Shown: positions 27,485-36,671 of the stretch, piece by piece
Numbering within the stretch: position 1 is the first letter of the stretch
How the letters are laid out: each line of letters starts with the position of its first letter
Assembly: GCA_024231695.1 (NCBI GenBank)
Contig: JAAEQF010000083.1
Location: 1 to 64,000, forward strand
Direction of reading: 5' to 3'
Origin: FCB group bacterium
GTDB taxonomy: Bacteria; Zixibacteria; MSB-5A5; GN15; JAAZOE01
Length of the DNA stretch: 64,000 nucleotides
Position numbers and translations under genes: made by a program
Notes under the pieces: model-generated
Database searches by the model: none
Seen by the model: only the letters and a program-made list of their open reading frames with translations
What the model was told of the DNA's origin: nothing

Positions 27485-28846
27485 CTAAGCTTGTATCATT
27501 CCCGTTTTTTTCCAGCGGCCCAGACTGAACCAATAAACGACGACAATCGCCTTCAGCCAGGTGGTAATCGTCAACGTCCACCACATGCCGGAAATACCCC
27601 AGTCGAGGGTAAAGCAAAGATAATAAGCCATTGGCAGTCTGAGTATCGATCCGGGAATGGATACAGCCATCGGCGGGATCGTATCCCCGGCCCCGTTGAA
27701 GGCCCCCTCGAGAACGATCTCGGCGGCCATGAATATCTGGGACAAAGCCAGAATGCGCAAATACTCGATAGCAATGACGATAACCTGTTCATCATTGATA
27801 AAAAAGGCCGACAGCTGTCGGGGGAAAACCATAAATATTATCGAAATAACGGTCGTGAAAACAACCGTAATACCCAGCGATACCCAGGCCGATTTGGCCG
27901 CCCGTGCGGGTTTGCCTGCGCCCAGATTTTGCCCAACCACTGTCGAGGCAGCCATCGAAAAACCGAAACAGGTCAAATACGAAAGCGACTCCATCCGGTT
28001 TCCGACCATAAGCGCCGCAATCGAAACTGTACCGAATTCGGCCACGATTCGATTAAGGAATATATATATCACCGAAAAGGTGATAGATGCTATTGCCGGC
28101 GGATAGCCGATTTTTATAATCGTCCGGATCAGTCCGAGATCTATTTTATCCAGTAGTCTAAAATCAAGCGCAAAACCCAGTCTCCCTCGGCGCAGCATTA
28201 TTATATAAACCAGCGTGCCGCAAGCAAAGGCGATGACGGTGGCGACCGAGGCTCCATCCGTTTCCCACCGAGGAAACGGTCCCCAGCCGAAAATTAACAA
28301 CGGATCGAGGATAATATTTACACCCACGGCGGTTGAAGAGGCGATCAGGAACGCTTTGGCGTCGCCCAAAGCACGAAATATCCCTGAAAATGCATCGTTG
28401 ATAAACAAAAACACGACGCCAATGAAAAATATCCTGAGATAACTGACGCCTAAGCGGCTGACAGTTTCGTCCGTGCGCATGAAGTCAAAAATATGCGGGA
28501 CAAAGTAATATCCCAGCAGGCTGAAAGCCAGACCAACCCAAATGGAAAAACTGATCGATTGCCTGGAAATGCGGCTGACTTCGGATGTGTTACCGGCTCC
28601 GACGGCTCGAGAAATTATAGCCACCAGCCCGGTGGGAATAATGATCAGGACCGAGAACACGCACCACATGGTAAACATGCTCGACGTGACTGCGGCCATT
28701 TCCTCAGTCCCCAGTTTGCCGACCCAGAAAGCATCGGTGATCGACAGAAAGGTCTCGAAAAACATCGAAGTAACCGCCGGCCAGGCCAGCCGCCAGACAG
28801 CCCTCAGTATCGAACCTTCGGTATATTTTTGTTCGTCATTTTTCAT
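27485..28846 (-). CDS. MATE-family multidrug/sodium antiporter
   Basis: A 453-residue inner membrane protein with twelve predicted helices in two homologous halves. The first half starts WPAVTSMFFETFLSITDAFWVGKLG and the second near residue 240. VAIISRAVGAGN and VVGQNLGAGKP are the conserved loop motifs of each half. MATE proteins expel organic cations in exchange for Na+ or H+. The start is odd: the ATG at 28846 comes just after the U-tract of the preceding terminator and has no Shine-Dalgarno sequence. The TTG at 28864 lies inside the terminator hairpin and is unlikely. Confidence 0.9.
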   Translation of the reverse strand: MKNDEQKYTEGSILRAVWRLAWPAVTSMFFETFLSITDAFWVGKLGTEEMAAVTSSMFTMWCVFSVLIIIPTGLVAIISRAVGAGNTSEVSRISRQSISFSIWVGLAFSLLGYYFVPHIFDFMRTDETVSRLGVSYLRIFFIGVVFLFINDAFSGIFRALGDAKAFLIASSTAVGVNIILDPLLIFGWGPFPRWETDGASVATVIAFACGTLVYIIMLRRGRLGFALDFRLLDKIDLGLIRTIIKIGYPPAIASITFSVIYIFLNRIVAEFGTVSIAALMVGNRMESLSYLTCFGFSMAASTVVGQNLGAGKPARAAKSAWVSLGITVVFTTVISIIFMVFPRQLSAFFINDEQVIVIAIEYLRILALSQIFMAAEIVLEGAFNGAGDTIPPMAVSIPGSILRLPMAYYLCFTLDWGISGMWWTLTITTWLKAIVVVYWFSLGRWKKTGMIQA

Positions 28847-28849
28847 AAC

Positions 28850-28878
28850 AAAAAGGGGAGGCAATTAATTGCCTCCCC
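28850..28878 (-). terminator. intrinsic terminator of the aro operon
   Basis: A perfect 24-base palindrome with arms GGGGAGGCAATT is followed on the minus strand by TTTTT. It is 28 bases past the last gene of the aro run and ends three bases before the MATE start codon. Confidence 0.8.
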
Positions 28879-28906
28879 TGCTATATACTATAATCTTGAG
28901 TGTGGG

Positions 28907-30487
28907 TCAAATGCCGCCGTATTCCAGGTAATACTCTGCCCGTAATTTTTCTCCAGTGCCCCGCTCTAAAAGCGTTGTCCAATCTTCAAGGCACCCGAAG
29001 CGGTAGAAATTCTGGACCAGAAATTCCCGGGTATGCTGATTATCCAGAATCGAACCGTATTTCACTACCAGATAGTTGTAAGTTTGGGCTGCTATGCAGG
29101 AAGCAATCAGCCGGTTTTGAAGTCCGACCGGGTCAGAAATATACTCCGTTTGCAGCGCCCAGGGTTTCTGTTCTACCGAGCAGGGAAACATCATCAGTTC
29201 CTGGAATATTTGGCCATAAATCCGGTCCAGATCAGAGAAAGGTTTTCTATATAATTCCCGTTCAAAACGAAGCTGAACCAGCATCAACCGCAGATAATAG
29301 AGGCGGAAAAATTCACGAGCCGTTGCCAACTCCGACACCGCCGGTGCCGGTAATCCACCGTATTTCTGCTTCCAGCCATCCAAATCAATCAGACCGGAGA
29401 AGATATGAGCCATTGCCTCATCAAAACAAGGAGCCGGTGGCCCAGAAAACAGAAATTCCCGTTGGTCGATATTCGCCAAATATATCGCCCGCCCGGTTTT
29501 CCGGAATAACCGATCCATTGAATTACGACCGTTTTTAAGCTCGATTACGACCCTGATATCATTAGGCGTATGAATGTCAAAGACGCTCGCCGTGCTGCCC
29601 TCTGACAACATGTTAACGGTATAATATATCGGTGTGGCATCAAGGCTTACGCCTATACCCTTAAAGGTATTCTTTAATGCTCGCAACTGACGATCGGCAC
29701 CATAATACGGCTCGTACTGAAGCTTCAATTGTTGCTCGGCATAATCGATATCCCCAATATGCATCTCGGTCAGATTAAGCGAGCCTCTTAGGGAATCAAG
29801 GCCTTTCCGATAGGCACCGGCGGATAATTCTTCCAAATCATCAAGCAATCCCCAGTAAGCCTCCCGGTCAATACCGTCCGCCTTCAACATTAAATCATAA
29901 TAGGAATTATAGCCGAGCCTGACCGCCGCTTGATTTCGCATTCGCGCCAGTGTTCCCAGACCATCGGCTACATCCTGCCCCATTCCCGTCAAGACGTTGT
30001 AGATTTCCTCGCGACGAAAACGGTTCGGCTCGGAACCAAGCGTTTCAGTTAACTCAAGTCGAGTTAATTGTCGTCCGTTATAATCAAATCTTTGGCCATC
30101 AACCACCGCCGCCAGTGAATCAGTCATTTTCTTGATTGGGCGGCTGTAATCAATCACTGTTCGCAAATGTTTCCGCTGAATCAATTCCAGTTTTCGTTGA
30201 TAACGTCCATCATCGACCGCGACTGCGTACCTTTGCAATTTCGAAAATCGCTCAGGGTCACCCAAGAAAGCTGTCTGGGCCTTTTGATAAAAATCCAGAG
30301 AATCAGCTAGGCTGGAACTCATATTTTTCCAGCCCTGTAGAGCCAACTGCCTTTTCAGGAATTCGGCTCGGGATTCATAATCATCGACAAAAGCGGTGAT
30401 TTCAGATTGTGTTACCTGCTGAGTTCGGCATGATAACGTTCCCAACAGAACAAGCAGGATAATTGAACATAAGATGTGGATTTTCAT
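28907..30487 (-). CDS. lipoprotein resembling M2 (ACE-like) peptidases but lacking the zinc motif
   Basis: A 526-residue lipoprotein (lipobox LGTLSC, Cys20). The helical body resembles peptidase family M2/M3. The stretch FDIHTPNDIRVVIELKN is followed by SMDRL, and CFDEAMAHIFSG lies where active enzymes have HEAxxD. Between them, active enzymes have L-HExGH-A-x-Y; here the aligned residues are F-RKTGR-AIY (residues 329-333). Both zinc histidines and the catalytic Glu are gone, while the downstream Glu remains. I infer a non-catalytic periplasmic or outer membrane protein, perhaps a binding protein. GAGGTGG precedes the ATG at 30487. It is the last gene of the aro operon, seven bases after aroQ. 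Confidence 0.72.
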   Translation of the reverse strand: MKIHILCSIILLVLLGTLSCRTQQVTQSEITAFVDDYESRAEFLKRQLALQGWKNMSSSLADSLDFYQKAQTAFLGDPERFSKLQRYAVAVDDGRYQRKLELIQRKHLRTVIDYSRPIKKMTDSLAAVVDGQRFDYNGRQLTRLELTETLGSEPNRFRREEIYNVLTGMGQDVADGLGTLARMRNQAAVRLGYNSYYDLMLKADGIDREAYWGLLDDLEELSAGAYRKGLDSLRGSLNLTEMHIGDIDYAEQQLKLQYEPYYGADRQLRALKNTFKGIGVSLDATPIYYTVNMLSEGSTASVFDIHTPNDIRVVIELKNGRNSMDRLFRKTGRAIYLANIDQREFLFSGPPAPCFDEAMAHIFSGLIDLDGWKQKYGGLPAPAVSELATAREFFRLYYLRLMLVQLRFERELYRKPFSDLDRIYGQIFQELMMFPCSVEQKPWALQTEYISDPVGLQNRLIASCIAAQTYNYLVVKYGSILDNQHTREFLVQNFYRFGCLEDWTTLLERGTGEKLRAEYYLEYGGI

Positions 30488-30494
30488 CGCCACC

Positions 30495-30923
30495 TCACTT
30501 GTCGATAAAATACTCCAGCGCCAGCAGATAACCGTCTATACCGAGCCCGCTGATCAGGCCGATGCATACTTCGGTCATAACCGATTTGCGCCGCCACTCT
30601 TCCCTTTGCTGGAGATTCGATATATGCACCTCAACTACCGGCCTGTCTACTGCGGCCAGACAATCGCGCAGGGCATAACTATAATGAGTAAAGGCTCCGG
30701 GATTGATAATTATTCCATCCGCGGTTTGGTATTCGGCATGAATGAAGTCGATCAGGCCGCCCTCATGATTGCTCTGGAAAGATTTGATTTCAAGGCCCAG
30801 TTTTTGACCCTTTTCTTTCATCATCGCTTCGATTTCCGGCAATGTCGTCCGTCCATAAACGTCCGGTTCGCGTCGGCCCAAAAGATTGAGATTGGGTCCA
30901 TTTATAACCAGTATCGTTTTCAT
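30495..30923 (-). CDS. aroQ: type II 3-dehydroquinate dehydratase
   Basis: A 142-residue protein of normal type II length. It starts ILVINGPNLNLLGRREPDVYG, which supplies the catalytic Tyr and the lid, and has NPGAFTHYSYALRD and EVHISNLQQREEWR with the conserved His and Arg. It forms a dodecamer and makes 3-dehydroshikimate, step three of the shikimate pathway. The ATG overlaps the aroB stop (ATGA). Confidence 0.96.
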   Translation of the reverse strand: MKTILVINGPNLNLLGRREPDVYGRTTLPEIEAMMKEKGQKLGLEIKSFQSNHEGGLIDFIHAEYQTADGIIINPGAFTHYSYALRDCLAAVDRPVVEVHISNLQQREEWRRKSVMTEVCIGLISGLGIDGYLLALEYFIDK

Positions 30924-32026
30924 CGAATGCTCCGGTTGTTGACAAACTCTTTCATAAAACCAATCGCTTCCAGAACCGCCCTCTCCGACTTGACTGTCTT
31001 CACGGTTGGCCGTCCGATTCGATCCAGGAGTACAAATCGCAAACAGCCATTGTTACTTTTCTTATCGACAAACATGGGAGAGAAATAATCATTCAACTCT
31101 TTTTTAAGCGGTGGCAATTCGGCCACCAAGCTCTCTAATAATCCAAGATAGCGCTTCATGGCAGGGAGGGAAAGCTTTCCGACGGTTTGCGACAGGTGCA
31201 GAGCTCCGATCATTCCGGCCAGTACAGCGGCTCCGTGGCGGTAACGCCGAAGGCCTTCGGCCTTCTCAATTGAATGCCCGAATGTATGACCGAAATTCAA
31301 TATTGCCCGTACGCCGTGATCGCACGTATCTCGCGAGACAATGTCGGCCTTGAACCGGGCCGCCTCGCGCACGAGATACTGCAGTCGTTTTGGATGACGG
31401 AAAAGTGATTCTGGATCGCATTCAACCGCCTCGGTCAAGAATTTCCGTGAGGAGAGAAAACCAACTTTGATGATTTCCCCCAGTCCTTCCAGCATTTCCC
31501 GGTGGCCAAGAGTACCCAGCCAAAATGGATCAATCAGCACTGCCCGGGGCTGATAGAAAGCGCCCAGCAGGTTTTTGCCCAGTTTGTGATTTACACCGAC
31601 TTTACCCCCGATGGACGAATCGACCATGGCCAGAAGCGTCGTCGGTACCTGGATGAAATTAACCCCGCGCATATAGGTCGCGGCCACCATCCCGGCCGTA
31701 TCGCCGACAACGCCCCCACCGAAAGCAATAATGGTATCGCGTCGCCCCATCCGAATATCGAACAGGTGATCATAAAGGCGGTTTACGGTCAGTTGCGACT
31801 TGTACTTCTCCCCGTCACCGATCATAATCGGAATAGTTTCCAGGCGACCGGGCAAAAGCCTATTGATCAAAGCCCGGCCGTGTAAAGCATACACATTGGG
31901 ATTAGAAATAATAACCGCCCGCCCGGTGTCGCTGACAATCCGGGCCACTTGCCTTTTATGATCGGAAAAGACAATCGGGTAATTGTTCGACCCGGTCTTG
32001 ACCAATATATCTTTTTTGTTAGCCAT
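30920..32026 (-). CDS. aroB: 3-dehydroquinate synthase
   Basis: A 368-residue NAD- and metal-dependent cyclase. AFGGGVVGDTAGMVAATYMRG is the NAD/substrate loop. The metal ligands lie in EIIKVG, NFGHTFGHSIE and RHGAAVLAGM. It is step two of the shikimate pathway. It overlaps aroK by 8 bases and aroQ by 4, so the operon is tightly coupled. Confidence 0.96.
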   Translation of the reverse strand: MANKKDILVKTGSNNYPIVFSDHKRQVARIVSDTGRAVIISNPNVYALHGRALINRLLPGRLETIPIMIGDGEKYKSQLTVNRLYDHLFDIRMGRRDTIIAFGGGVVGDTAGMVAATYMRGVNFIQVPTTLLAMVDSSIGGKVGVNHKLGKNLLGAFYQPRAVLIDPFWLGTLGHREMLEGLGEIIKVGFLSSRKFLTEAVECDPESLFRHPKRLQYLVREAARFKADIVSRDTCDHGVRAILNFGHTFGHSIEKAEGLRRYRHGAAVLAGMIGALHLSQTVGKLSLPAMKRYLGLLESLVAELPPLKKELNDYFSPMFVDKKSNNGCLRFVLLDRIGRPTVKTVKSERAVLEAIGFMKEFVNNRSIR

Positions 32027-32567
32027 CCCTGCTTAGACTATCCCTAATTTCCTCGGCCACTTCGGTTGGCGTCTTACTATCGGTATCGATAGTATCGTCA
32101 GCCTCCAGATAAAACGGCGTGCGCGTTTCTAGAAGCGATTTGATCCGAGACATGGCTGCCTCTTTCTCGTCGCCTTTGGTGCCACTCAGGGCTTTCAGCA
32201 TCGGCCGCATATCGCTGTCCTGCAAACGCTCATAGACCGTTTCCGGCGATACTTTCAGATAAATCAAATGACCACAGCTTTTCAAGTAGGCCACAGCATG
32301 CTCATCTCCCATGGTGCCGCCGCCCAAAGCAATCACTATTTTTGACTGCTTGGCGGCCATGCGAACGACATCCGATTCGGCAAATCGAAACTTGCCTTCG
32401 CCCAACTGCATGAATATTTCTGGTATTGTTTTCCCGAAATGATCCTCGACTACCTTATCGGTATCGACGAATTCATATCCTATTTGCTCAGCCAGAATTT
32501 TTCCGGTTTCGGTTTTTCCCGAACCTGAAAAACCGCATAGAAGTAAAACCGCCGGCATATCTTTCAT
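32019..32567 (-). CDS. aroK: shikimate kinase
   Basis: A 182-residue P-loop kinase. The Walker A motif is GFSGSGKTETG. The substrate-binding FVDTDKVVE, GEGKFRFAE and LGGGT motifs follow in order, and an Arg in the lid (DMRPMLKA) closes the site. It phosphorylates shikimate at O3. It lies two bases after aroE. Confidence 0.94.
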   Translation of the reverse strand: MKDMPAVLLLCGFSGSGKTETGKILAEQIGYEFVDTDKVVEDHFGKTIPEIFMQLGEGKFRFAESDVVRMAAKQSKIVIALGGGTMGDEHAVAYLKSCGHLIYLKVSPETVYERLQDSDMRPMLKALSGTKGDEKEAAMSRIKSLLETRTPFYLEADDTIDTDSKTPTEVAEEIRDSLSRDG

Positions 32568-32569
32568 TG

Positions 32570-33418
32570 CTAATCCTCACTTATTGACAATTGTTTACAG
32601 ATATTCTGCCCCAGGCCATCAATGTCTATTTCCCTCTCCGTCCAGACATTATACGATGTCAGGGCCTGTATCACCAGCATTGAAATCCCATTTATCGTCC
32701 GGCATTCACTTTTTTTAGCCCGGTTTAAAAAAACAGTTTCCCGGGGCCGGTACACTAAATCATAACATAATGGTTTTCCGGCAAAGCGAAACGATTCCGG
32801 CATGGGCGATATATCACGATATTCAAAACCGCCCAAAGGAGTACAGTTTATTATCAGATCGAATTTATCGTTGTCGATTATATCATCATAACAACCGCCC
32901 TGCAATTGGGCCGCCTCGGAATACTCGTTTACCTCCGAGGCAAAGCGGGTCGATTTTTCCCGGTCTCGCCCGATAATTTTAATTTCGGTTTGAGGATATT
33001 CTCGAAGAAGAGCCCAGATAACCGCCCGCGCTGCACCGCCGTGCCCCATAACCATAATCTTTTTCAATTCCTGGGTCAGACGGCGTATAGGATAAATAAA
33101 TCCGGCCGTATCGGTATTCAAACCGAACAAGGAACCATCGCGTGTCTTGATCGAGTTGACCGCACCGATTTGCCGGGCCTCATAACTGGAAAAGTCAAGA
33201 TATGGCATGATTGCCCGCTTGTGCGGAATAGTGACCGAGATTCCGTCGAGTTTTTTCAAGTCTTCCTTAAGCTCAGGTAGCCTGCTAATAGGTTGGTCAA
33301 ATATTGTAAACTCGATCGCGATTCCTTCCAGTTTGGCTATTTGTGAAAATATTTCTGGCGAAAGCGAATAAGATATCCCCTGCCCCACCAGTCCAAAATG
33401 AAAAGGGCCTTCGCTCAC
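32570..33418 (-). CDS. aroE: shikimate dehydrogenase
   Basis: A 282-residue NADP-dependent enzyme. The shikimate site is YSLSP, the catalytic Lys is in VTIPHKRAIM, and the Asp in GLNTDTAGF. The nucleotide fold has GHGGAARAVIWAL. The usual GxPIxHS at the start reads GQGISYS, a mild change. Its start overlaps the aroA stop by 4 bases. Confidence 0.93.
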   Translation of the reverse strand: MSEGPFHFGLVGQGISYSLSPEIFSQIAKLEGIAIEFTIFDQPISRLPELKEDLKKLDGISVTIPHKRAIMPYLDFSSYEARQIGAVNSIKTRDGSLFGLNTDTAGFIYPIRRLTQELKKIMVMGHGGAARAVIWALLREYPQTEIKIIGRDREKSTRFASEVNEYSEAAQLQGGCYDDIIDNDKFDLIINCTPLGGFEYRDISPMPESFRFAGKPLCYDLVYRPRETVFLNRAKKSECRTINGISMLVIQALTSYNVWTEREIDIDGLGQNICKQLSISED

Positions 33419-34767
33419 AACCTCAAGCCTTCCAGCATAGTAAAGAAATTCGGGCAGGAAGTCTCCACCGCCTCACTGTTGGTGATAACCGTTTTGCCAT
33501 GAGCGGCCATGCCGGCAACGGCGAAGGCCATGGCAATACGATGATCGCCGAACGAATCAAGCTCAGCCCCGCTAAGATCCTCGACGCCCTCAATGATAAA
33601 ACCGTCGGGCAGTTCCCCAACTTTGACACCCATCAAGCTCAAATTTGCCACAACCGCCCTGATCCGATCAGTTTCCTTGACGCGCAGTTCCGACGCATCC
33701 CGAAATATGGTTGTGCCCTCCGTCTGCGCCGCCAGAACGGCCAGAATGGGTATTTCGTCGATCAGGTTGGGAACAACATCGCCGGATACTTTGCGAGACC
33801 TCAATTTTGCATAGGATATTTCGATATCCCCTACCGGCTCGCCCGACAATTCCCGCCTGTTTTTTATTATTAAATTCGCGCCCATTCTTTTCAAAATGGT
33901 CAAAAAGGCGCTGCGCGTCGGATTCAGTCCGACATCCTTGATTATCAGATGGCTATTGCGAACCATCAAGGCCAGCGCAATAAAATACGATGCTGTCGAT
34001 AAGTCGCCGGGGATTTCCACCGTTCCTCCAGCCAATGCTGTCCCGCCATTCAGGATTATTGCGCGTTTATATTCTTCGGTGTCCAATACCCGTTTCTTTT
34101 TGCGAGGATCATCAGGATCGGGAACAATTCTGGACTTGACATCCTCTACCTTAATACTGCCGCCAAAATGAGCAATCATTCGTTCTGTATGATCGCGAGT
34201 CAGGTTCTTTTCCCGGATTGTAACGGCATTACCCGAGGCCAGTCCGGCCAATAGCAAGGACGATTTAATCTGAGCCGAAGCTAATGGCATCGTATAATCG
34301 ATCGGTATCAGCAATCCCGGAGCGATGTTCAACGGAGCGATATCATGTTCACCAGCATCAATAGCGGCATTCATCTGCCGCAATGGATCGACAATTCGCT
34401 TCATTGGTCTTTGCGAAAGCGAATCATCGCCGATCAGTCGTGCGGTCACGCCGGCTCCGGCTAATAGACCGGCCAGCAGTCTCATCGTTGTCCCGGAATT
34501 GCCGCATTCAATTGGTCCATCGGGATCGGCAATTCTGTTCGGCGGTGTCAGCTGCACCGTGCCGTTGTCTTTTTCTACCTGCGCCCCCAAGGCACGCACA
34601 GCTTCAAGCGAGTGATTGCAGTCGGCTCCATCGGCGTAATTGACCGCCACCACTTTTTCCTGACATAACAATGACATAAGGGCGACTCGATGTGAGATAG
34701 ACTTGTCTCCGGGTAGGGTTAGACAGCCCTGGATTTTCTTGCAGCGTTCTATTTTTATTTCGCTCAC
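33415..34767 (-). CDS. aroA: 3-phosphoshikimate 1-carboxyvinyltransferase (EPSP synthase)
   Basis: A 450-residue two-domain enzyme. LPGDKSISHRVALM and ECGNSGTTMRLLAGLLAG are the signature segments, with DDSLSQRPMKRI, DEIPILAVLAAQ (catalytic Asp/Glu) and FGDHRIAMAFA. It joins shikimate-3-phosphate and PEP. It opens the aro gene run 35 bases downstream of argS. The product chorismate would feed the trpD-like gene a few kilobases away and the prephenate-type aminotransferases. Confidence 0.96.
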   Translation of the reverse strand: MSEIKIERCKKIQGCLTLPGDKSISHRVALMSLLCQEKVVAVNYADGADCNHSLEAVRALGAQVEKDNGTVQLTPPNRIADPDGPIECGNSGTTMRLLAGLLAGAGVTARLIGDDSLSQRPMKRIVDPLRQMNAAIDAGEHDIAPLNIAPGLLIPIDYTMPLASAQIKSSLLLAGLASGNAVTIREKNLTRDHTERMIAHFGGSIKVEDVKSRIVPDPDDPRKKKRVLDTEEYKRAIILNGGTALAGGTVEIPGDLSTASYFIALALMVRNSHLIIKDVGLNPTRSAFLTILKRMGANLIIKNRRELSGEPVGDIEISYAKLRSRKVSGDVVPNLIDEIPILAVLAAQTEGTTIFRDASELRVKETDRIRAVVANLSLMGVKVGELPDGFIIEGVEDLSGAELDSFGDHRIAMAFAVAGMAAHGKTVITNSEAVETSCPNFFTMLEGLRL

Positions 34768-34802
34768 TGATTACTCCGTCAAAATCACAATATGTTCGAA
34801 AG

Positions 34803-36569
34803 CTACATTTCTTCCGGCGCTTCGATCCCCAAAAGATATAAGCCCTCTTTTAAAACCGTCTGCACCGCCGCTATCAAAAGCATACGCGCCCGTGTCGCCT
34901 TTTCGTCATCGGAAATAATTTTTATCAGCCGGCCCTCGGCATCCTTACGCTGATAAAAACGATTGAAAACCGCTGCCAACTCCAAAAGATATTCGGCCAT
35001 CATACTGGGTTCATATTTCTTGGCCGCCGATTCGACGACCTGACCGAAACGATAGAGTTGGAGCAGAAGTTCCTTCTCCTCAAACGACTCATACTGATCG
35101 AAATCGACGTCAGGCTTTACAGAACCTCCGAATTTGCGCAGCAAGGCCGACAAACGCGCATGAGTATATTGCAGGTACGGCCCGGTTTCACCTTCGAAAT
35201 TGAGCACTTCTTCCCAGGAAAAATTGACATCTTTATGTTTCTTCACTCCCAGGTCGGCGAATATTATCGCCCCCAGGGCTACCGTCCGAGCCGTCTTATC
35301 CAGATCGGGAAGATTCGGGTTTTTGCTTTTAATAATTTGTGTGGCCTTTTCCACGGCCGTGTTGATAACGTCATCGAGGAAAACGATATTTCCCTTGCGA
35401 GTGGACATGGCCTGATCTTTAAATCGTATCCAACCGAATTCGACATGCACCAGCCGGTCGGCGTAATCCTCTCCCAGCAGTTCGACTACTTTGAAAACCT
35501 GTTTGAAATGTTCGCGCTGAGCTGATCCGACGACATAAATCGCCTTGTCAAAATGAAATTGCTCGTGACGGAAAAATATCCCGGCCAGATCGCGTGTGGC
35601 ATATAGAGTAGCACCATCCGCCTTTTTCAATAGGCAGGGCGTCATATCGAAATCATCCAGCTTGACTACCAACGCGCCCTCGGATTCGACGGCCAGCCCG
35701 GCCTCTTTAAGTCTATTTACCGCCGGCTCTGTTTTGTCATTATAAAATGACTCACCAGTATAATGATCAAACCTGACTCCAAGGGTGTCGTAAATACGCT
35801 GAAATTCTTCCAGTGAATATTCCTTGAACAGGTTCCAAAGGGCAGTCGCCTCTTTATCGCCCTCCTCTAATCCCTTGAATGCGGTTCGAGCCTCATCGCC
35901 AAGCGCTGGATTTTCTTCCTCTTCGCTATGAAAACGAACATAGAGATCGAAAAGCGTATCAATCGGTTTCTTTTTCAGTTCCGCCTCATCGCCCCACTTT
36001 TGAAAGGCGACGATCATCTTGCCGAATTGAGTGCCCCAATCGCCCAGATGATTGATCCCGATAGTGTTGTAACCCAGTTTATGGTAAAGGCGATAGAGAG
36101 AATTACCCAGCGCGGTTGAGCGCAGATGCCCGACTCCGAATGGCTTGGCGATATTCGGTGAGGAAAAGTCGATAACGATATTTTTTTCCTGACCGACTTT
36201 TTGACTGCCATAAGCATTTCCCTCGCGGTGAATACCGGGCAGAACTTCTTTGGCCAAATCAGGTACGGTAACGGTAAAGTTGATATATGGTCCGGTAATT
36301 GAATAGCCGCTCACCTCAAGCTTTTCCGCTATATTGGCGGCAATTACGGGCGGCTTTTCTTTGAGTACACCCGCCAGGAAAAAAGCCGGAAAGGCAAAAT
36401 CGCCCATTTTATGATCCCGCGGCCTTTCAATTTTGCCGTAGAGAAAATCTTCCAGTTTCTCCGGCTCTACTTTGAAAAATGCGGCGATATCCTCAAATCT
36501 ATCCTTATAAGCCGCCTCAACAGCCTGGATTAAATGGCGGGCGATATCTCTTTTAAATACGTTTTCCAT
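34803..36569 (-). CDS. argS: arginyl-tRNA synthetase
   Basis: A 588-residue class Ia synthetase of normal length. The N-terminal Add-1 domain is followed by the HIGH-type motif in FGVGHLRSTALGN and by the KMSKS-type loop MSTRKGN. The C-terminal anticodon-binding domain includes the conserved DALRF-like and ARxxLL segments. It charges tRNA-Arg and needs tRNA for activation. It has its own promoter and may also carry transcription into the aro genes. Confidence 0.95.
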   Translation of the reverse strand: MENVFKRDIARHLIQAVEAAYKDRFEDIAAFFKVEPEKLEDFLYGKIERPRDHKMGDFAFPAFFLAGVLKEKPPVIAANIAEKLEVSGYSITGPYINFTVTVPDLAKEVLPGIHREGNAYGSQKVGQEKNIVIDFSSPNIAKPFGVGHLRSTALGNSLYRLYHKLGYNTIGINHLGDWGTQFGKMIVAFQKWGDEAELKKKPIDTLFDLYVRFHSEEEENPALGDEARTAFKGLEEGDKEATALWNLFKEYSLEEFQRIYDTLGVRFDHYTGESFYNDKTEPAVNRLKEAGLAVESEGALVVKLDDFDMTPCLLKKADGATLYATRDLAGIFFRHEQFHFDKAIYVVGSAQREHFKQVFKVVELLGEDYADRLVHVEFGWIRFKDQAMSTRKGNIVFLDDVINTAVEKATQIIKSKNPNLPDLDKTARTVALGAIIFADLGVKKHKDVNFSWEEVLNFEGETGPYLQYTHARLSALLRKFGGSVKPDVDFDQYESFEEKELLLQLYRFGQVVESAAKKYEPSMMAEYLLELAAVFNRFYQRKDAEGRLIKIISDDEKATRARMLLIAAVQTVLKEGLYLLGIEAPEEM

Positions 36570-36598
36570 CTATCCACTTTCCCGTTCGTCAATCTGTT

Positions 36599-36627
36599 AA
36601 TGTAATTACGAGCGATCCGAAGCGCAA
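36599..36627 (-). promoter_or_regulatory. candidate promoter of argS
   Basis: TTGCGC (36622-36627) and TACATT (36599-36604) lie 17 bp apart on the minus strand, about 30 bases before the argS ATG. Both boxes are imperfect. Confidence 0.4.
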
Positions 36628-36671
36628 CTTTATATTTGGGACGTTTTGTAAGCCTCGCCGGCCAACTGGCA

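Noticed and set aside
27491-28156. 221-codon ORF opposite the MATE gene
   Set aside because: Antisense to a clear MATE transporter and of low-complexity composition.
33341-33358. Third partial copy of the TTGTGAAAATATT motif
   Set aside because: Only one half matches and it lies inside aroE coding sequence, so it is probably chance.
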